From Rhodococcus sp. HNM0569 (GTDB lineage Bacteria > Actinomycetota > Actinomycetes > Mycobacteriales > Mycobacteriaceae): a stretch of 64,000 nucleotides of DNA. The stretch spans positions 124,001 to 188,000 of the forward strand of contig NZ_JAASAE010000001.1 in the NCBI RefSeq assembly GCF_012726205.1, in the 5' to 3' direction. A program made the position numbers and the translations under genes. This document shows positions 29,201 through 36,410 of the stretch, one piece after another. The notes under the pieces were generated by a model. That model was not told the DNA's origin and did no database searches. It was given only the letters and a program-made list of their open reading frames with translations. Numbering within the stretch: the stretch's first letter is position 1; each line of letters starts with the position of its first letter.

Positions 29201-29910
29201 CGCCCGGTCTCCCCGCTTCCCTCGTCCGGTCCACCGTCCTGCGGTCCGTCGTCTTCCGGCCGCTCCGAGTCTGGCTCGGGTGCGGCGGCCGTCATCGGCA
29301 ACAACTCCCGCGCGCCCGGCGCGCGGCGCACCGCGACGACCCGCTGGAAGACCGTCACGATGCTGCCGACCGCGAGGATCCACATCGCGACGTGGATCGC
29401 CCAGTCGACGCCGAGACCCGTGAATCCGGCTCCGACGAGCACGATGATCAGCCGGTCCGGCCGCTCGATCCATCCGCCGTCGGCCGAAAGGCCGCTCGCT
29501 TCGGCACGGGCCTTGGCGTACGAGATCACCTGCGAGGTGACGAGACACACGAGCGTCGCCACGAGCAGCAGCTTGCTGTCCTCGTGGTACACGGCCCACC
29601 ACGCGAGACCCGCGAAGATCGCGCCGTCGGCGACCCGGTCACACGTCGCGTCGAGCACCGCCCCGTACTTGGTGCCGCCACCCCGCGCCCGCGCCATCGC
29701 GCCGTCGAGCATGTCGAACATGACGAACAGCCAGATCCACATCGTGCCCCAGAACAGGTGCCCGCTGGGGAACAGCGTGACCGCACCGGCGACCGACGCG
29801 ACGGTGCCGATCACGGTGACGGCGTCCGGCGTCAGCCCCGTCTTGACCAGCGCCCGACCCAGCGGCGCGGTCACCTTGGACACCGACGCGCGCCCGAAGA
29901 AACTCAGCAC
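29197..29910 (-). CDS. pgsA: Phosphatidylinositol phosphate synthase (CDP-alcohol phosphatidyltransferase)
   Basis: A 237-residue integral membrane enzyme. The CDP-alcohol motif is complete: DMLDGAMARARGGGTKYGA then VLDATCDR. It has about six membrane helices and a variable acidic tail (PEDDGPQDGGPDEGSG). In mycolata this enzyme (Rv2612c type) makes phosphatidylinositol phosphate from CDP-diacylglycerol and inositol 1-phosphate. The start is GTG 29910 (VLSFFGRASVSKV). It feeds the substrate to the acyltransferase and PimA encoded immediately downstream. Confidence 0.93.
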   Translation of the reverse strand: MLSFFGRASVSKVTAPLGRALVKTGLTPDAVTVIGTVASVAGAVTLFPSGHLFWGTMWIWLFVMFDMLDGAMARARGGGTKYGAVLDATCDRVADGAIFAGLAWWAVYHEDSKLLLVATLVCLVTSQVISYAKARAEASGLSADGGWIERPDRLIIVLVGAGFTGLGVDWAIHVAMWILAVGSIVTVFQRVVAVRRAPGARELLPMTAAAPEPDSERPEDDGPQDGGPDEGSGETGR

Positions 29911-29953
29911 CCCGCGCCCCCCGTGTCGCCGCACACGGCGCCCGGACCGCGCC

Positions 29954-30577
29954 TCACTCGGTGCTCGCGTCCGCGTCGCGCGCCCGAACACCGCCGGCCG
30001 GCGCACCCGAGACTTCCGTCCACGCGGTCGACAGCAGTCGCCACGTGTCGCGCAACAACTGCGGCATGACCTTCGTGCCGCCGAGGACGGTGATGAAGTT
30101 GGCGTCACCCTGCCAGCGCGGCACGACGTGCTGGTGCAGGTGCTCGGCGAGCGACCCACCCGCCGCCGAACCGAGGTTGAGACCCACGTTGAACGCGTCC
30201 GGGTGCGACACTGACTTCACGACGCGCAGCGCGTGCTGCGTGAACGCCATGAGTTCACCGCTCTCGCCCGGGGTGAGGTCCTCGAGGTTCGCGACCTTGC
30301 GGTACGGCACCACCATCAGATGGCCCGGGTTGTACGGGTACAGGTTGAGCACCGCGTACACGTGCTCGCCGCGCGCGACGACGAGACCGTCCTCGTCGTT
30401 CATCTTCGGGATGTCGCTGAACGGCTCGCCCGTGCCGCCCTCGGGCTTGGGCACCTCGGTGATGTAGGACATCCGGTGCGGCGACCAGATCCGCTGCAAC
30501 CGGTCGCCGTCACCCGCACCGATGCCGCGGTCGACGATGCCGCCCGTCGCGGTGTCCGCTCCGTCGTGCGCACTCAT
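29954..30577 (-). CDS. HIT-family hydrolase/AP4A phosphorylase-like (Rv2613c type)
   Basis: A 207-residue histidine-triad protein. The triad motif is HLHQHVVPRW (His146, His148, His150). Preceding segments NLYPYNPGHLMVVPYR and NVGLNLG are typical for the family. From memory, the M. tuberculosis orthologue was shown to phosphorolyse diadenosine tetraphosphate. It begins four bases after the thrS stop; since threonyl-tRNA synthetase and others make AP4A as a side product, the pairing makes sense. Confidence 0.92.
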   Translation of the reverse strand: MSAHDGADTATGGIVDRGIGAGDGDRLQRIWSPHRMSYITEVPKPEGGTGEPFSDIPKMNDEDGLVVARGEHVYAVLNLYPYNPGHLMVVPYRKVANLEDLTPGESGELMAFTQHALRVVKSVSHPDAFNVGLNLGSAAGGSLAEHLHQHVVPRWQGDANFITVLGGTKVMPQLLRDTWRLLSTAWTEVSGAPAGGVRARDADASTE

Positions 30578-30581
30578 CGGC

Positions 30582-32645
30582 TCACTCCCCCGGCTCGACG
30601 TGCGGCTGCAACAGTTCGGCTGTGGGAGAAGCATTCTCGCGCCGCTCGATCCACTCGACGATCACCCGCACCGCCTCGTCGACCGGTACACCGTTGACCT
30701 GGGTGCCGTCGCGGAACCGGAAGCTGACCGCGCCCGCCTCGGCATCCCGCTCGCCGGCGAGCAGCATGAACGGCACCTTCTGCGTGGTGTGGTTGCGGAT
30801 CTTCTTCTGCATGCGGTCGTCGCTCACGTCGACCTCGGCCCGCACGCCCGCCGCCTTCAGCTTCGCGGTGACCGTGAAGAGGTGGTCCTCGAACGCCTCG
30901 GCGACCGGGATCCCGACGACCTGCACGGGCGCGAGCCATGCCGGGAACGCGCCCGCGTAGTGCTCGGTGAGGACGCCGAAGAACCGCTCGAGGGAACCGA
31001 ACAGCGCGCGGTGGATCATGACCGGACGCTTCTTCGTGCCGTCGCTCGCGGTGTACTCGAGCTCGAACCGCTCGGGCTGGTTGAAGTCGAGCTGAATCGT
31101 CGACATCTGCCAGTTCCGCCCGAGCGCATCCTTGACCTGGACCGAGATCTTGGGGCCGTAGAACGCGGCGCCGCCCGGATCGGGTACCAGCGTGAGACCG
31201 GACGCCTCGGCAACCTCCGCGAGCGTCGCCGTCGCTTCCTCCCACGTCGCGTCGTCGCCGACGAACTTGTCGGGATTCTTCGTCGACAGCTCGAGGTAGA
31301 AGTCGTCGAGCCCGTAGTCCTTCAGCAGTTCGAGCACGAACTCGAGCAGGCGGGTCAGCTCGGCGCGCATGTCCTCGCGCGTCGTGTAGATGTGCGCGTC
31401 GTCCTGCGTCATGCCGCGCACCCGCGTCAGCCCGTGCACCACGCCGGACTTCTCGTAGCGGTAGACACTGCCGAACTCGAACAGGCGCAGCGGCAACTCG
31501 CGGTAGGACCGGCCACGGGCACGGAAGATCAGATTGTGCATCGGGCAGTTCATCGGCTTGAGGAAGTAGTCCTGGCCGGGCTTGCGCACCGTGCCGTCCT
31601 CGGCGAGCTCCTCGTCGACGTGCATCGCCGGGAACATCCCGTCGCGATACCAGTCGAGATGCCCCGACACCTCGTAGAGATGTCCCTTGGTGATGTGCGG
31701 CGTGTTGACGAACTCGTAGCCGGCCTCGATGTGCCGCGCCCGCGAATAGTTCTCCATCTCGGTGCGGATGATGCCGCCCTTGGGGTGGAACACCGGCAGG
31801 CCCGAGCCGAGCTCGTCGGGGAAGCTGAACAGGTCCAGTTCGACACCGAGCTTGCGGTGGTCGCGACGCTCGGCCTCGGCGAGCAGCTCGAGGTACTCGT
31901 CCTGCGCGTCCTTCGACTCCCACGCGGTGCCGTAGATGCGCTGCAGGTCGGCGTTGTTCTGATCGCCGCGCCAGTACGCGGCCGAGCTGCGGGTGAGCTT
32001 GAACGCCGGGATGAACTTGGTGGTCGGGATGTGCGGACCCCGGCACAGATCGCCCCACACCCGCTCGCCCGTGCGGGGGTCGAGGTTGTCGTAGATCGTG
32101 AGCTCCTTGCCGCCCACCTCCATGACCTCAGGATCGTCGATGCCCGACTTGTCGTCGATGAGCTCGAGCTTGAACGGCTCGTTCGCGAGCTCGACGCGCG
32201 CGTCCTCGACCGAGTCGACGACGCGGCGCGAAAACCGCTGCGCGCCCTTGACGATCTGCTTCATGCGCTTCTCGAGCTTGGCGAGGTCCTCGGGGGTGAA
32301 CGGCCGGTCGACCTGGAAGTCGTAGTAGAAGCCGTTCGTGATCGGCGGGCCGATGCCCAGCTTCGCGTCCGGGAACTCCTGCTGCACCGCCTGCGCGAGG
32401 ACGTGCGCCGCCGAGTGTCGGATGACGCTGCGACCGTCCTCGGTGTCGGCCGCGACCGGCTCGACGTCGACGTCGGTGTCCGGCGTCCACGACAGGTCGC
32501 GCAGTGCGCCCTCGGCGTCGCGGACGACGACGATCGTCTGCGGGCCCTTCGTCGGGAAACCGGCCTCCCGTACCGCGCTGCCCGCGGTCGTCCCTGCTGC
32601 AACCCGGACGTGGGTGGCAAGGGTGTCGGGTGCAGGCGTGGTCAC
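30582..32645 (-). CDS. thrS: Threonyl-tRNA synthetase
   Basis: A class II synthetase of 687 residues: TGS-like N-terminal part, editing domain with [16 protein letters not shown] (the HxxxH zinc site), the catalytic core ([17 protein letters not shown]-like [11 protein letters not shown], motif 3 near [13 protein letters not shown]) and an anticodon-binding C-terminus. I prefer GTG 32645 because GAGGAGA lies directly upstream; an in-frame ATG at 32693 has no ribosome site. It leads the operon toward the HIT gene, pgsA and pimA. Confidence 0.96.
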   Translation of the reverse strand: MTTPAPDTLATHVRVAAGTTAGSAVREAGFPTKGPQTIVVVRDAEGALRDLSWTPDTDVDVEPVAADTEDGRSVIRHSAAHVLAQAVQQEFPDAKLGIGPPITNGFYYDFQVDRPFTPEDLAKLEKRMKQIVKGAQRFSRRVVDSVEDARVELANEPFKLELIDDKSGIDDPEVMEVGGKELTIYDNLDPRTGERVWGDLCRGPHIPTTKFIPAFKLTRSSAAYWRGDQNNADLQRIYGTAWESKDAQDEYLELLAEAERRDHRKLGVELDLFSFPDELGSGLPVFHPKGGIIRTEMENYSRARHIEAGYEFVNTPHITKGHLYEVSGHLDWYRDGMFPAMHVDEELAEDGTVRKPGQDYFLKPMNCPMHNLIFRARGRSYRELPLRLFEFGSVYRYEKSGVVHGLTRVRGMTQDDAHIYTTREDMRAELTRLLEFVLELLKDYGLDDFYLELSTKNPDKFVGDDATWEEATATLAEVAEASGLTLVPDPGGAAFYGPKISVQVKDALGRNWQMSTIQLDFNQPERFELEYTASDGTKKRPVMIHRALFGSLERFFGVLTEHYAGAFPAWLAPVQVVGIPVAEAFEDHLFTVTAKLKAAGVRAEVDVSDDRMQKKIRNHTTQKVPFMLLAGERDAEAGAVSFRFRDGTQVNGVPVDEAVRVIVEWIERRENASPTAELLQPHVEPGE

Positions 32646-32770
32646 GGCGCGTTCTCCTCGATCGAAGACGAATGTTGTGGATGTGTCGTCCATGCTATCG
32701 GCAGCACAGGCACACGAAATCGTGCACCTCGTCCACGCCTGCGCCGCGGGCGGCTACCCCGAGGGCGTCG

Positions 32771-33523
32771 TCACAGACGCCGGATACCGTCGAGTACCCG
32801 CTGGATGAGCACGGTGTCGGGGCCGTCCTTACCTGCGGAACGGTGGACGACCAGGGTGCCCGCGCCCGCCAGGTCGCCCACCAGGACGCGCGCGACCCCG
32901 ATCGGCAACTGCGTGAGGGACGCGATCTCGGCGATCGAGCGCGGCCGATCACATGCCTCGAGCACACGCCGGTACTCGTCGAGCGAGTCGCGGTCGTCGA
33001 GCGTGCCACTCACCGACACGAGCGTCTCGAGTTGCAGGTCGATGTCCGAATCCGTGCGTCCCCCACTGCGCACGAAGGGGCGCACCAGGGAGAACGACTC
33101 GGCAGGCTTGGACTCGGTGGCAGGGACGGGCTCGGTCGGGGCCGGCTCGGCCGGGGCCGGCTCGGTCGGGGCGGGCTCGGTCGGGATCGGGCCGGTCCAT
33201 GCCGGCTCGGCCACCTGCACGTCCGCTTTCTGCACGGACGCGTCCGGACTCGGCGGCGCCGCGACCGGGGCCGATCCCGGTGTGCGGGCGCCGGTCCGCG
33301 CCGCGGCGTCGTCCTGCACGGACCCACCCGACACAACGGCCGCCGTGCGCCGGACCGCGGCGCGCGCGGCTGCACGCCACGACCGTTCCCTCTTCTCGCG
33401 ACGACCCGCCGAGCCGAACCGCGCCCCCGTGGCGCCGACGGCAGGCCAGTCGCCTGCCGCCTCGTGCGAGGGCACCCGCTCGTCCGGCTCCCGCTCGTCC
33501 GACCCCTGATAGACATCGGACAT
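32771..33523 (-). CDS. DUF742 (CvnC-like) protein standing alone
   Basis: A 250-residue protein. The C-terminal 110 residues are a DUF742 domain: SLVRPFVRSGGRT opens it, and RSIAEIASLTQLPIGVARVL followed by GDLAGAGTLVVH is the winged-helix-like end. The N-terminal 130 residues are a disordered, charged region with a Pro/Ala/Glu/Thr repeat (TEPAPTEPAPAEPAPTEP). DUF742 proteins normally form part of conservons with a sensor kinase, a roadblock protein and a small GTPase; none of those is adjacent. ATG 33523 gives MSDVYQGS. Function is unclear. Confidence 0.8.
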   Translation of the reverse strand: MSDVYQGSDEREPDERVPSHEAAGDWPAVGATGARFGSAGRREKRERSWRAAARAAVRRTAAVVSGGSVQDDAAARTGARTPGSAPVAAPPSPDASVQKADVQVAEPAWTGPIPTEPAPTEPAPAEPAPTEPVPATESKPAESFSLVRPFVRSGGRTDSDIDLQLETLVSVSGTLDDRDSLDEYRRVLEACDRPRSIAEIASLTQLPIGVARVLVGDLAGAGTLVVHRSAGKDGPDTVLIQRVLDGIRRL

Positions 33524-33706
33524 TCGCGCCGCACTCCTCTCCCTCACACAACGACAGTTTTCCGCCGACCCGTCTCACCCGAGCGGTCGCGCAGCGCACT
33601 CGACTCCGCACGCGTCCGCGCATCGTGTCATCACGGGACGACGAACCCCACGCAGCCACGCCGACCGTGACGTACGCCACGACTCGCTGCGCTCACGGAA
33701 TCACGC

Positions 33707-34177
33707 TCACAGGGGGCTGTCGAGCCAGGTGTAGTCCACACCAACCCACGAACCCACCAGGCCGAACGTACCGAGCACCCAGAGAGTCAGCACGACGACG
33801 GCTCCCGTAGCCAATGCGCCCGCGCCGCGCACCATGAAGGACTGCTGCGCGAACCACCCCATGAATCGGTCGTATCGACCGCGCACGAAGCCGAGCAGGC
33901 GGTGCGCCCATCCGAACTCGGACGCAAGGATCCCGAGACCCGCGAACACGATGAGCCAACCGGGTCCGGGATACGGAATCGCGACGATGCCGAGCGCAAG
34001 CACGGCGCTGCCCAGCACGCCGATCACGATGCGGTAGCTGAGATCGAGAGAGCGATGCGCCGCGAGCGACTCGCGCTTGCGCATCCACGCCTGGGCCGCC
34101 CGGCGCACCTTCGACGGTGACGGCGTGTCGGTGTCGTCGTCGGGAGTGTGCGCGGTGTCGGTCTCGCCGCCGCTCAT
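33707..34177 (-). CDS. Small membrane protein, TIGR02611/PGPGW type
   Basis: A 156-residue protein with three or four membrane segments. The motif IPYPGPGWLIVFAGLGILASEF identifies the PGPGW family of actinobacterial membrane proteins of unknown function (written here as IPYPGPGWLIV plus FAGLGILASEF). The N-terminal 30 residues are acidic and probably disordered, followed by a basic segment (VRRAAQAWMRKRESL). No partner is obvious. Confidence 0.8.
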   Translation of the reverse strand: MSGGETDTAHTPDDDTDTPSPSKVRRAAQAWMRKRESLAAHRSLDLSYRIVIGVLGSAVLALGIVAIPYPGPGWLIVFAGLGILASEFGWAHRLLGFVRGRYDRFMGWFAQQSFMVRGAGALATGAVVVLTLWVLGTFGLVGSWVGVDYTWLDSPL

Positions 34178-34313
34178 CAGTCACCTCCGGATCCGCGCGT
34201 TCGTGTCGTGTCGAGGATACCGAGGACGACCGGCACGCCACGTCCGCGCGCCGTTCACCGCACCACCTCGGATCGGCGCGGCGCCGAAGACGAGCGGCGT
34301 GCCCGAAACGACG

Positions 34314-34341
34314 AAAAGGCCGGATCCGTGAGGATCCGGCC
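34314..34341 (-). terminator. Intrinsic terminator after tRNA-Val(CAC)
   Basis: On the minus strand, a perfect 10-bp stem (GGCCGGATCC with loop TCAC) is followed by TTTT. It lies ten bases past the 3' end of the minus-strand tRNA-Val. Confidence 0.85.
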
Positions 34342-34350
34342 TGTCATCGG

Positions 34351-34422
34351 TGGTCCCGGCTGGGATCGAACCAGCGACCTCCCCGGTGTGAACGGGACGC
34401 TCTTCCACTGAGCCACGGGACC
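34351..34422 (-). tRNA. tRNA-Val (CAC)
   Basis: A 72-base cloverleaf with acceptor GGTCCCG/CGGGACC, anticodon loop TTCACAC (anticodon CAC) and T arm GGTTCGATCC. CCA is not encoded. It is transcribed opposite to the tRNA cluster that follows. Confidence 0.93.
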
Positions 34423-34616
34423 GGAGCGCGATGTGCTCGCGCCCGAACGAGTTGGAACACTAACACGGACTTCGCCGGGACCGGAAATCGCCTCGTCGAG
34501 TCTCCAGGGGGCACCACGATCGCCGGCAGCGAGCCGCGCACAGCAGACTCGGATCGGGCACGCGGCGGGCGCCTCGCCGAGCTGCTCGGCCCGTTCCGCC
34601 TCGCTGAACAGGTGAT

Positions 34617-34646
34617 TTGTGGTTGTCTCGGTTGGTCGGCTAATGT
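34617..34646 (+). promoter_or_regulatory. Probable promoter of the tRNA Gly-Cys-Val cluster
   Basis: TTGTGG (34617-34622) and TAATGT (34641-34646) with an 18-base spacer, 46 bases before the first tRNA. The 270 bases between tRNA-Val(CAC) and the cluster hold nothing else I can support. Confidence 0.45.
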
Positions 34647-34692
34647 TCACAACCGCACCAGGGAGTACCTACTCCCGCTTTCGCGGTGCAGT

Positions 34693-34765
34693 GCGGATGT
34701 AGCGCAGCTGGTAGCGCATCACCTTGCCAAGGTGAGGGTCGCGGGTTCGAATCCCGTCATCCGCT
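34693..34765 (+). tRNA. tRNA-Gly (GCC), copy 1
   Basis: A 73-base cloverleaf with acceptor GCGGATG/CATCCGC, anticodon loop TTGCCAA (GCC) and a normal T arm (GGGTTCGAATCCC). CCA is not encoded in this copy (CGA follows). Confidence 0.95.
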
Positions 34766-34789
34766 CGAGAGGTTGGGCTCAACCTTCAC

Positions 34790-34860
34790 GGTGGAGTGGC
34801 CGAGTGGTGAGGCAACGGCCTGCAAAGCCGTGCACACGGGTTCGATTCCCGTCTCCACCT
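34790..34860 (+). tRNA. tRNA-Cys (GCA)
   Basis: A 71-base cloverleaf with acceptor GGTGGAG/CTCCACC, anticodon loop CTGCAAA (GCA) and U73 as expected for tRNA-Cys. CCA is not encoded. It is followed directly by tRNA-Val(GAC). Confidence 0.95.
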
Positions 34861-34861
34861 C

Positions 34862-34936
34862 GCGCGATTAGCTCAGCGGGAGAGCGCTTCCCTGACACGG
34901 AAGAGGTCACTGGTTCAATCCCAGTATCGCGCACCA
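34862..34936 (+). tRNA. tRNA-Val (GAC), copy 1
   Basis: Acceptor GCGCGAT/ATCGCGC, anticodon loop CTGACAC (GAC), T arm GGTTCAATCC, encoded CCA (34934-34936). It is identical to the two later copies. Confidence 0.95.
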
Positions 34937-34978
34937 TGATCGAGGCACGACCGCCTGCATCATTCGATGCGGGCACAT

Positions 34979-35054
34979 GCGGATGTAGCGCAGCTGGTAG
35001 CGCATCACCTTGCCAAGGTGAGGGTCGCGGGGTCGAATCCCGTCATCCGCTCCA
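34979..35054 (+). tRNA. tRNA-Gly (GCC), copy 2, T54 replaced by G
   Basis: Identical to copies 1 and 3 except that the T loop reads GGGGTCGAATCCC instead of GGGTTCGAATCCC, so the universal T54 is G. CCA is encoded. The change removes the T54-A58 reverse-Hoogsteen pair, so this copy may be poorly modified or inactive. Confidence 0.85.
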
Positions 35055-35062
35055 TTTCACCG

Positions 35063-35098
35063 CCGCCGGCCGGTTCCCCCCCCGGAACCGGCCGGCGG
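35063..35098 (+). other. 15-bp hairpin between tRNA-Gly copy 2 and tRNA-Val copy 2
   Basis: CCGCCGGCCGGTTCC, a six-C loop, and the exact complement. No U tract follows, and another tRNA begins four bases later, so an RNA-processing or partial-attenuation role is more likely than full termination. Confidence 0.7.
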
Positions 35099-35102
35099 TC
35101 CC

Positions 35103-35177
35103 GCGCGATTAGCTCAGCGGGAGAGCGCTTCCCTGACACGGAAGAGGTCACTGGTTCAATCCCAGTATCGCGCACCA
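35103..35177 (+). tRNA. tRNA-Val (GAC), copy 2
   Basis: Same sequence as copy 1, with encoded CCA (35175-35177). It opens the second 241-bp unit. Confidence 0.95.
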
Positions 35178-35219
35178 TGATCGAGGCACGACCGCCTGCA
35201 TCATTCGATGCGGGCACAT

Positions 35220-35295
35220 GCGGATGTAGCGCAGCTGGTAGCGCATCACCTTGCCAAGGTGAGGGTCGCGGGTTCGAATCCCGTCATCCGCTCCA
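35220..35295 (+). tRNA. tRNA-Gly (GCC), copy 3
   Basis: Normal T arm and encoded CCA. Apart from T54 it is identical to copy 2. Confidence 0.95.
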
Positions 35296-35303
35296 TTTCA
35301 CCG

Positions 35304-35339
35304 CCGCCGGCCGGTTCCCCACCCGGAACCGGCCGGCGG
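35304..35339 (+). other. 15-bp hairpin between tRNA-Gly copy 3 and tRNA-Val copy 3
   Basis: Same stem as at 35063-35098; the loop is CCACCC instead of CCCCCC. Confidence 0.7.
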
Positions 35340-35343
35340 TCCC

Positions 35344-35418
35344 GCGCGATTAGCTCAGCGGGAGAGCGCTTCCCTGACACGGAAGAGGTCACTGGTTCAA
35401 TCCCAGTATCGCGCACCA
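35344..35418 (+). tRNA. tRNA-Val (GAC), copy 3
   Basis: Same sequence as copies 1 and 2, CCA encoded. It is the last tRNA of the cluster and is followed by a terminator. Confidence 0.95.
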
Positions 35419-35423
35419 CCTAC

Positions 35424-35463
35424 AGGTCGGCCCCGGCAGTTCATGCCGGGGCCGACTTCGTTC
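35424..35463 (+). terminator. Intrinsic terminator of the tRNA cluster
   Basis: A GC-rich stem of 12 perfect pairs (GTCGGCCCCGGC is within the 5' arm side, loop AGTTCAT) followed by TTCGTTC. It closes the plus-strand tRNA operon. Confidence 0.8.
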
Positions 35464-35474
35464 ATCCACCACCC

Positions 35475-35519
35475 CTCGTGAGCACTTTGCGAGTCCAGGC
35501 ACGCCTTTTTCGCGCACAG
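35475..35519. repeat. Dispersed intergenic repeat, copy A
   Basis: A 45-base stretch starting CTCGTGAGCACTTTGCGAGT and containing a T tract before CGCGCAC. It matches 44057-44101 at about 36 of 45 positions by eye. Both copies lie at the 3' end of a minus-strand gene. Confidence 0.7.
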
Positions 35520-35526
35520 TGGGCGC

Positions 35527-36117
35527 TCACGCGGCGGCGGCGAGATCCCGACCGGGACGCAGGCGGTTCACCGCGGAGATCAAGGCGCGTGCAGCCGAGA
35601 GTTCCCCGCTGCCCGCGAGGCCCATCGACCAGCCCCGGCGGCCGTCCATGTCGCAGAACAGGAAGGTGACGAAGCCGTCGGTCGTCTCGTAGCGGTGGAA
35701 CTCGAGGATCTCGATCGCCGATCCCGCGTCGTACAGCATCGAGGTCAGGGCGGCGAGCGGGCCGAAGGCCGTCGCGCTCACGGTGCGGCGGGTGCCACCG
35801 AATGCGAGGGTCGCCGAGTACTCGCTGCGGCCCGCGCCGCGTGCGCGCGACTGCCAGTCGGCGATCCGCACGAAACCCGGCGCCGCGAAGCGGTTGCAGA
35901 ACTCCGCCCAGTCTCCCCCGATGTTCTCCGAGCGCATACCGCGCGGCAGTTCGATGCCGAAACGCGATGTGAACGAGTCGGCTTCACGCCCGGACGCCGT
36001 GCCTGGTCGACGGGCCGCACCGCAGCACTGGCGAGGGCCCTGAGCAGTCGAGGAGTCGAGCGCAGCGGAGAAATCGGTGGCGGAGGAACGAGTGATGTTC
36101 GAAGAAGTGGCATTCAT
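35527..36117 (-). CDS. Stand-alone LeuA-type regulatory (dimer) domain-like protein
   Basis: A 196-residue protein. Its C-terminal 110 residues resemble the leucine-binding regulatory domain of 2-isopropylmalate synthase: FGPLAALTSMLYDAG, IEILEFHRYETTDG, DGRRGWSMGLAGSG and the ending ALISAVNRL, which parallels the LeuA tail. The catalytic TIM-barrel is absent. The N-terminal 55 residues look disordered. I chose ATG 36117 (MNATSSN). The gene is preceded by a leader peptide rich in Ile, Leu and Val and by alternative hairpins, which supports a link to branched-chain amino acids. It might bind leucine as a regulator or be a remnant; confidence in the family is moderate. Confidence 0.55.
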   Translation of the reverse strand: MNATSSNITRSSATDFSAALDSSTAQGPRQCCGAARRPGTASGREADSFTSRFGIELPRGMRSENIGGDWAEFCNRFAAPGFVRIADWQSRARGAGRSEYSATLAFGGTRRTVSATAFGPLAALTSMLYDAGSAIEILEFHRYETTDGFVTFLFCDMDGRRGWSMGLAGSGELSAARALISAVNRLRPGRDLAAAA

Positions 36118-36121
36118 GGGA

Positions 36122-36189
36122 GTTGGTCTTCCTGATCCGAAACGGAGGACCAACACGCAGCTCGACGACCCGCAGCGGGGGGTCGGTCC
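36122..36189 (-). promoter_or_regulatory. Candidate attenuator with two competing hairpins
   Basis: Between the leader peptide and the LeuA-like gene. Hairpin A pairs GGACCGAC (36182-36189) with GTTGGTCC (36147-36154). Hairpin B pairs GTTGGTC (36148-36154) with GACCAAC (36122-36128), which ends four bases before the start codon; its loop holds the AGGAAG ribosome site. A and B share the same strand and cannot form together, the usual arrangement of a translation-coupled switch. Confidence 0.55.
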
Positions 36190-36192
36190 GAA

Positions 36193-36234
36193 TCAGACCC
36201 CGCTACGGCGGCGAACTACGAGAATGCGCGTCAT
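36193..36234 (-). CDS. Leader peptide MTRILVVRRRSGV
   Basis: A 13-codon frame with ATG 36234 and stop TGA at 36193-36195. It contains Ile-Leu-Val-Val in a row and a final Val, then begins the switch region at once. Such peptides sense charged tRNA levels by ribosome stalling and are known upstream of leuA and ilv genes in actinobacteria. It ends 76 bases before the LeuA-like gene. Confidence 0.6.
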   Translation of the reverse strand: MTRILVVRRRSGV

Positions 36235-36410
36235 GGTCGGTCAGCTTAGCTACGCGGCCGCTGACCCGCAAGCACGATCCGCGCCGCATCGTTGTCCGGG
36301 CGAAACCGGATGTTCCTCGCACACCACACTCCTGGCGTGCGAAAGCCCGCACGGCAGCGAAGACTCGTCCCCAGATCGTGATGCGGTAGGAGCCGGCGAC
36401 AGGAGAGCGC

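Larger units (their letters stand above)
34862..35418 (+). repeat. Tandem 241-bp repeat carrying tRNA-Val and tRNA-Gly
   Basis: Two full units (34862-35102 and 35103-35343) and a third that keeps only tRNA-Val (35344-35418). Each unit holds tRNA-Val, a 42-base spacer, tRNA-Gly and a spacer with a 15-bp hairpin. The units differ at only two positions that I see: the T54 position of the first tRNA-Gly and one base of the hairpin loop. Confidence 0.9.

Noticed and set aside
32646-32770. A T-box or leader control in front of thrS
   Set aside because: The 125 bases before GTG 32645 show no T-box sequence, no specifier stem and no terminator; a TAGCAT-like -10 element is the only candidate signal.
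34862-35418. Repeats suggestive of a CRISPR array
   Set aside because: The repeated units are 241 bp long and consist of tRNA genes with identical spacers; CRISPR spacers would differ. No cas genes are present.
34117-35669. Several open frames through the tRNA cluster with repeated words such as RVAGSNPVIRS
   Set aside because: These are translations of tRNA genes; the repeated protein words reflect the tandem tRNA units.
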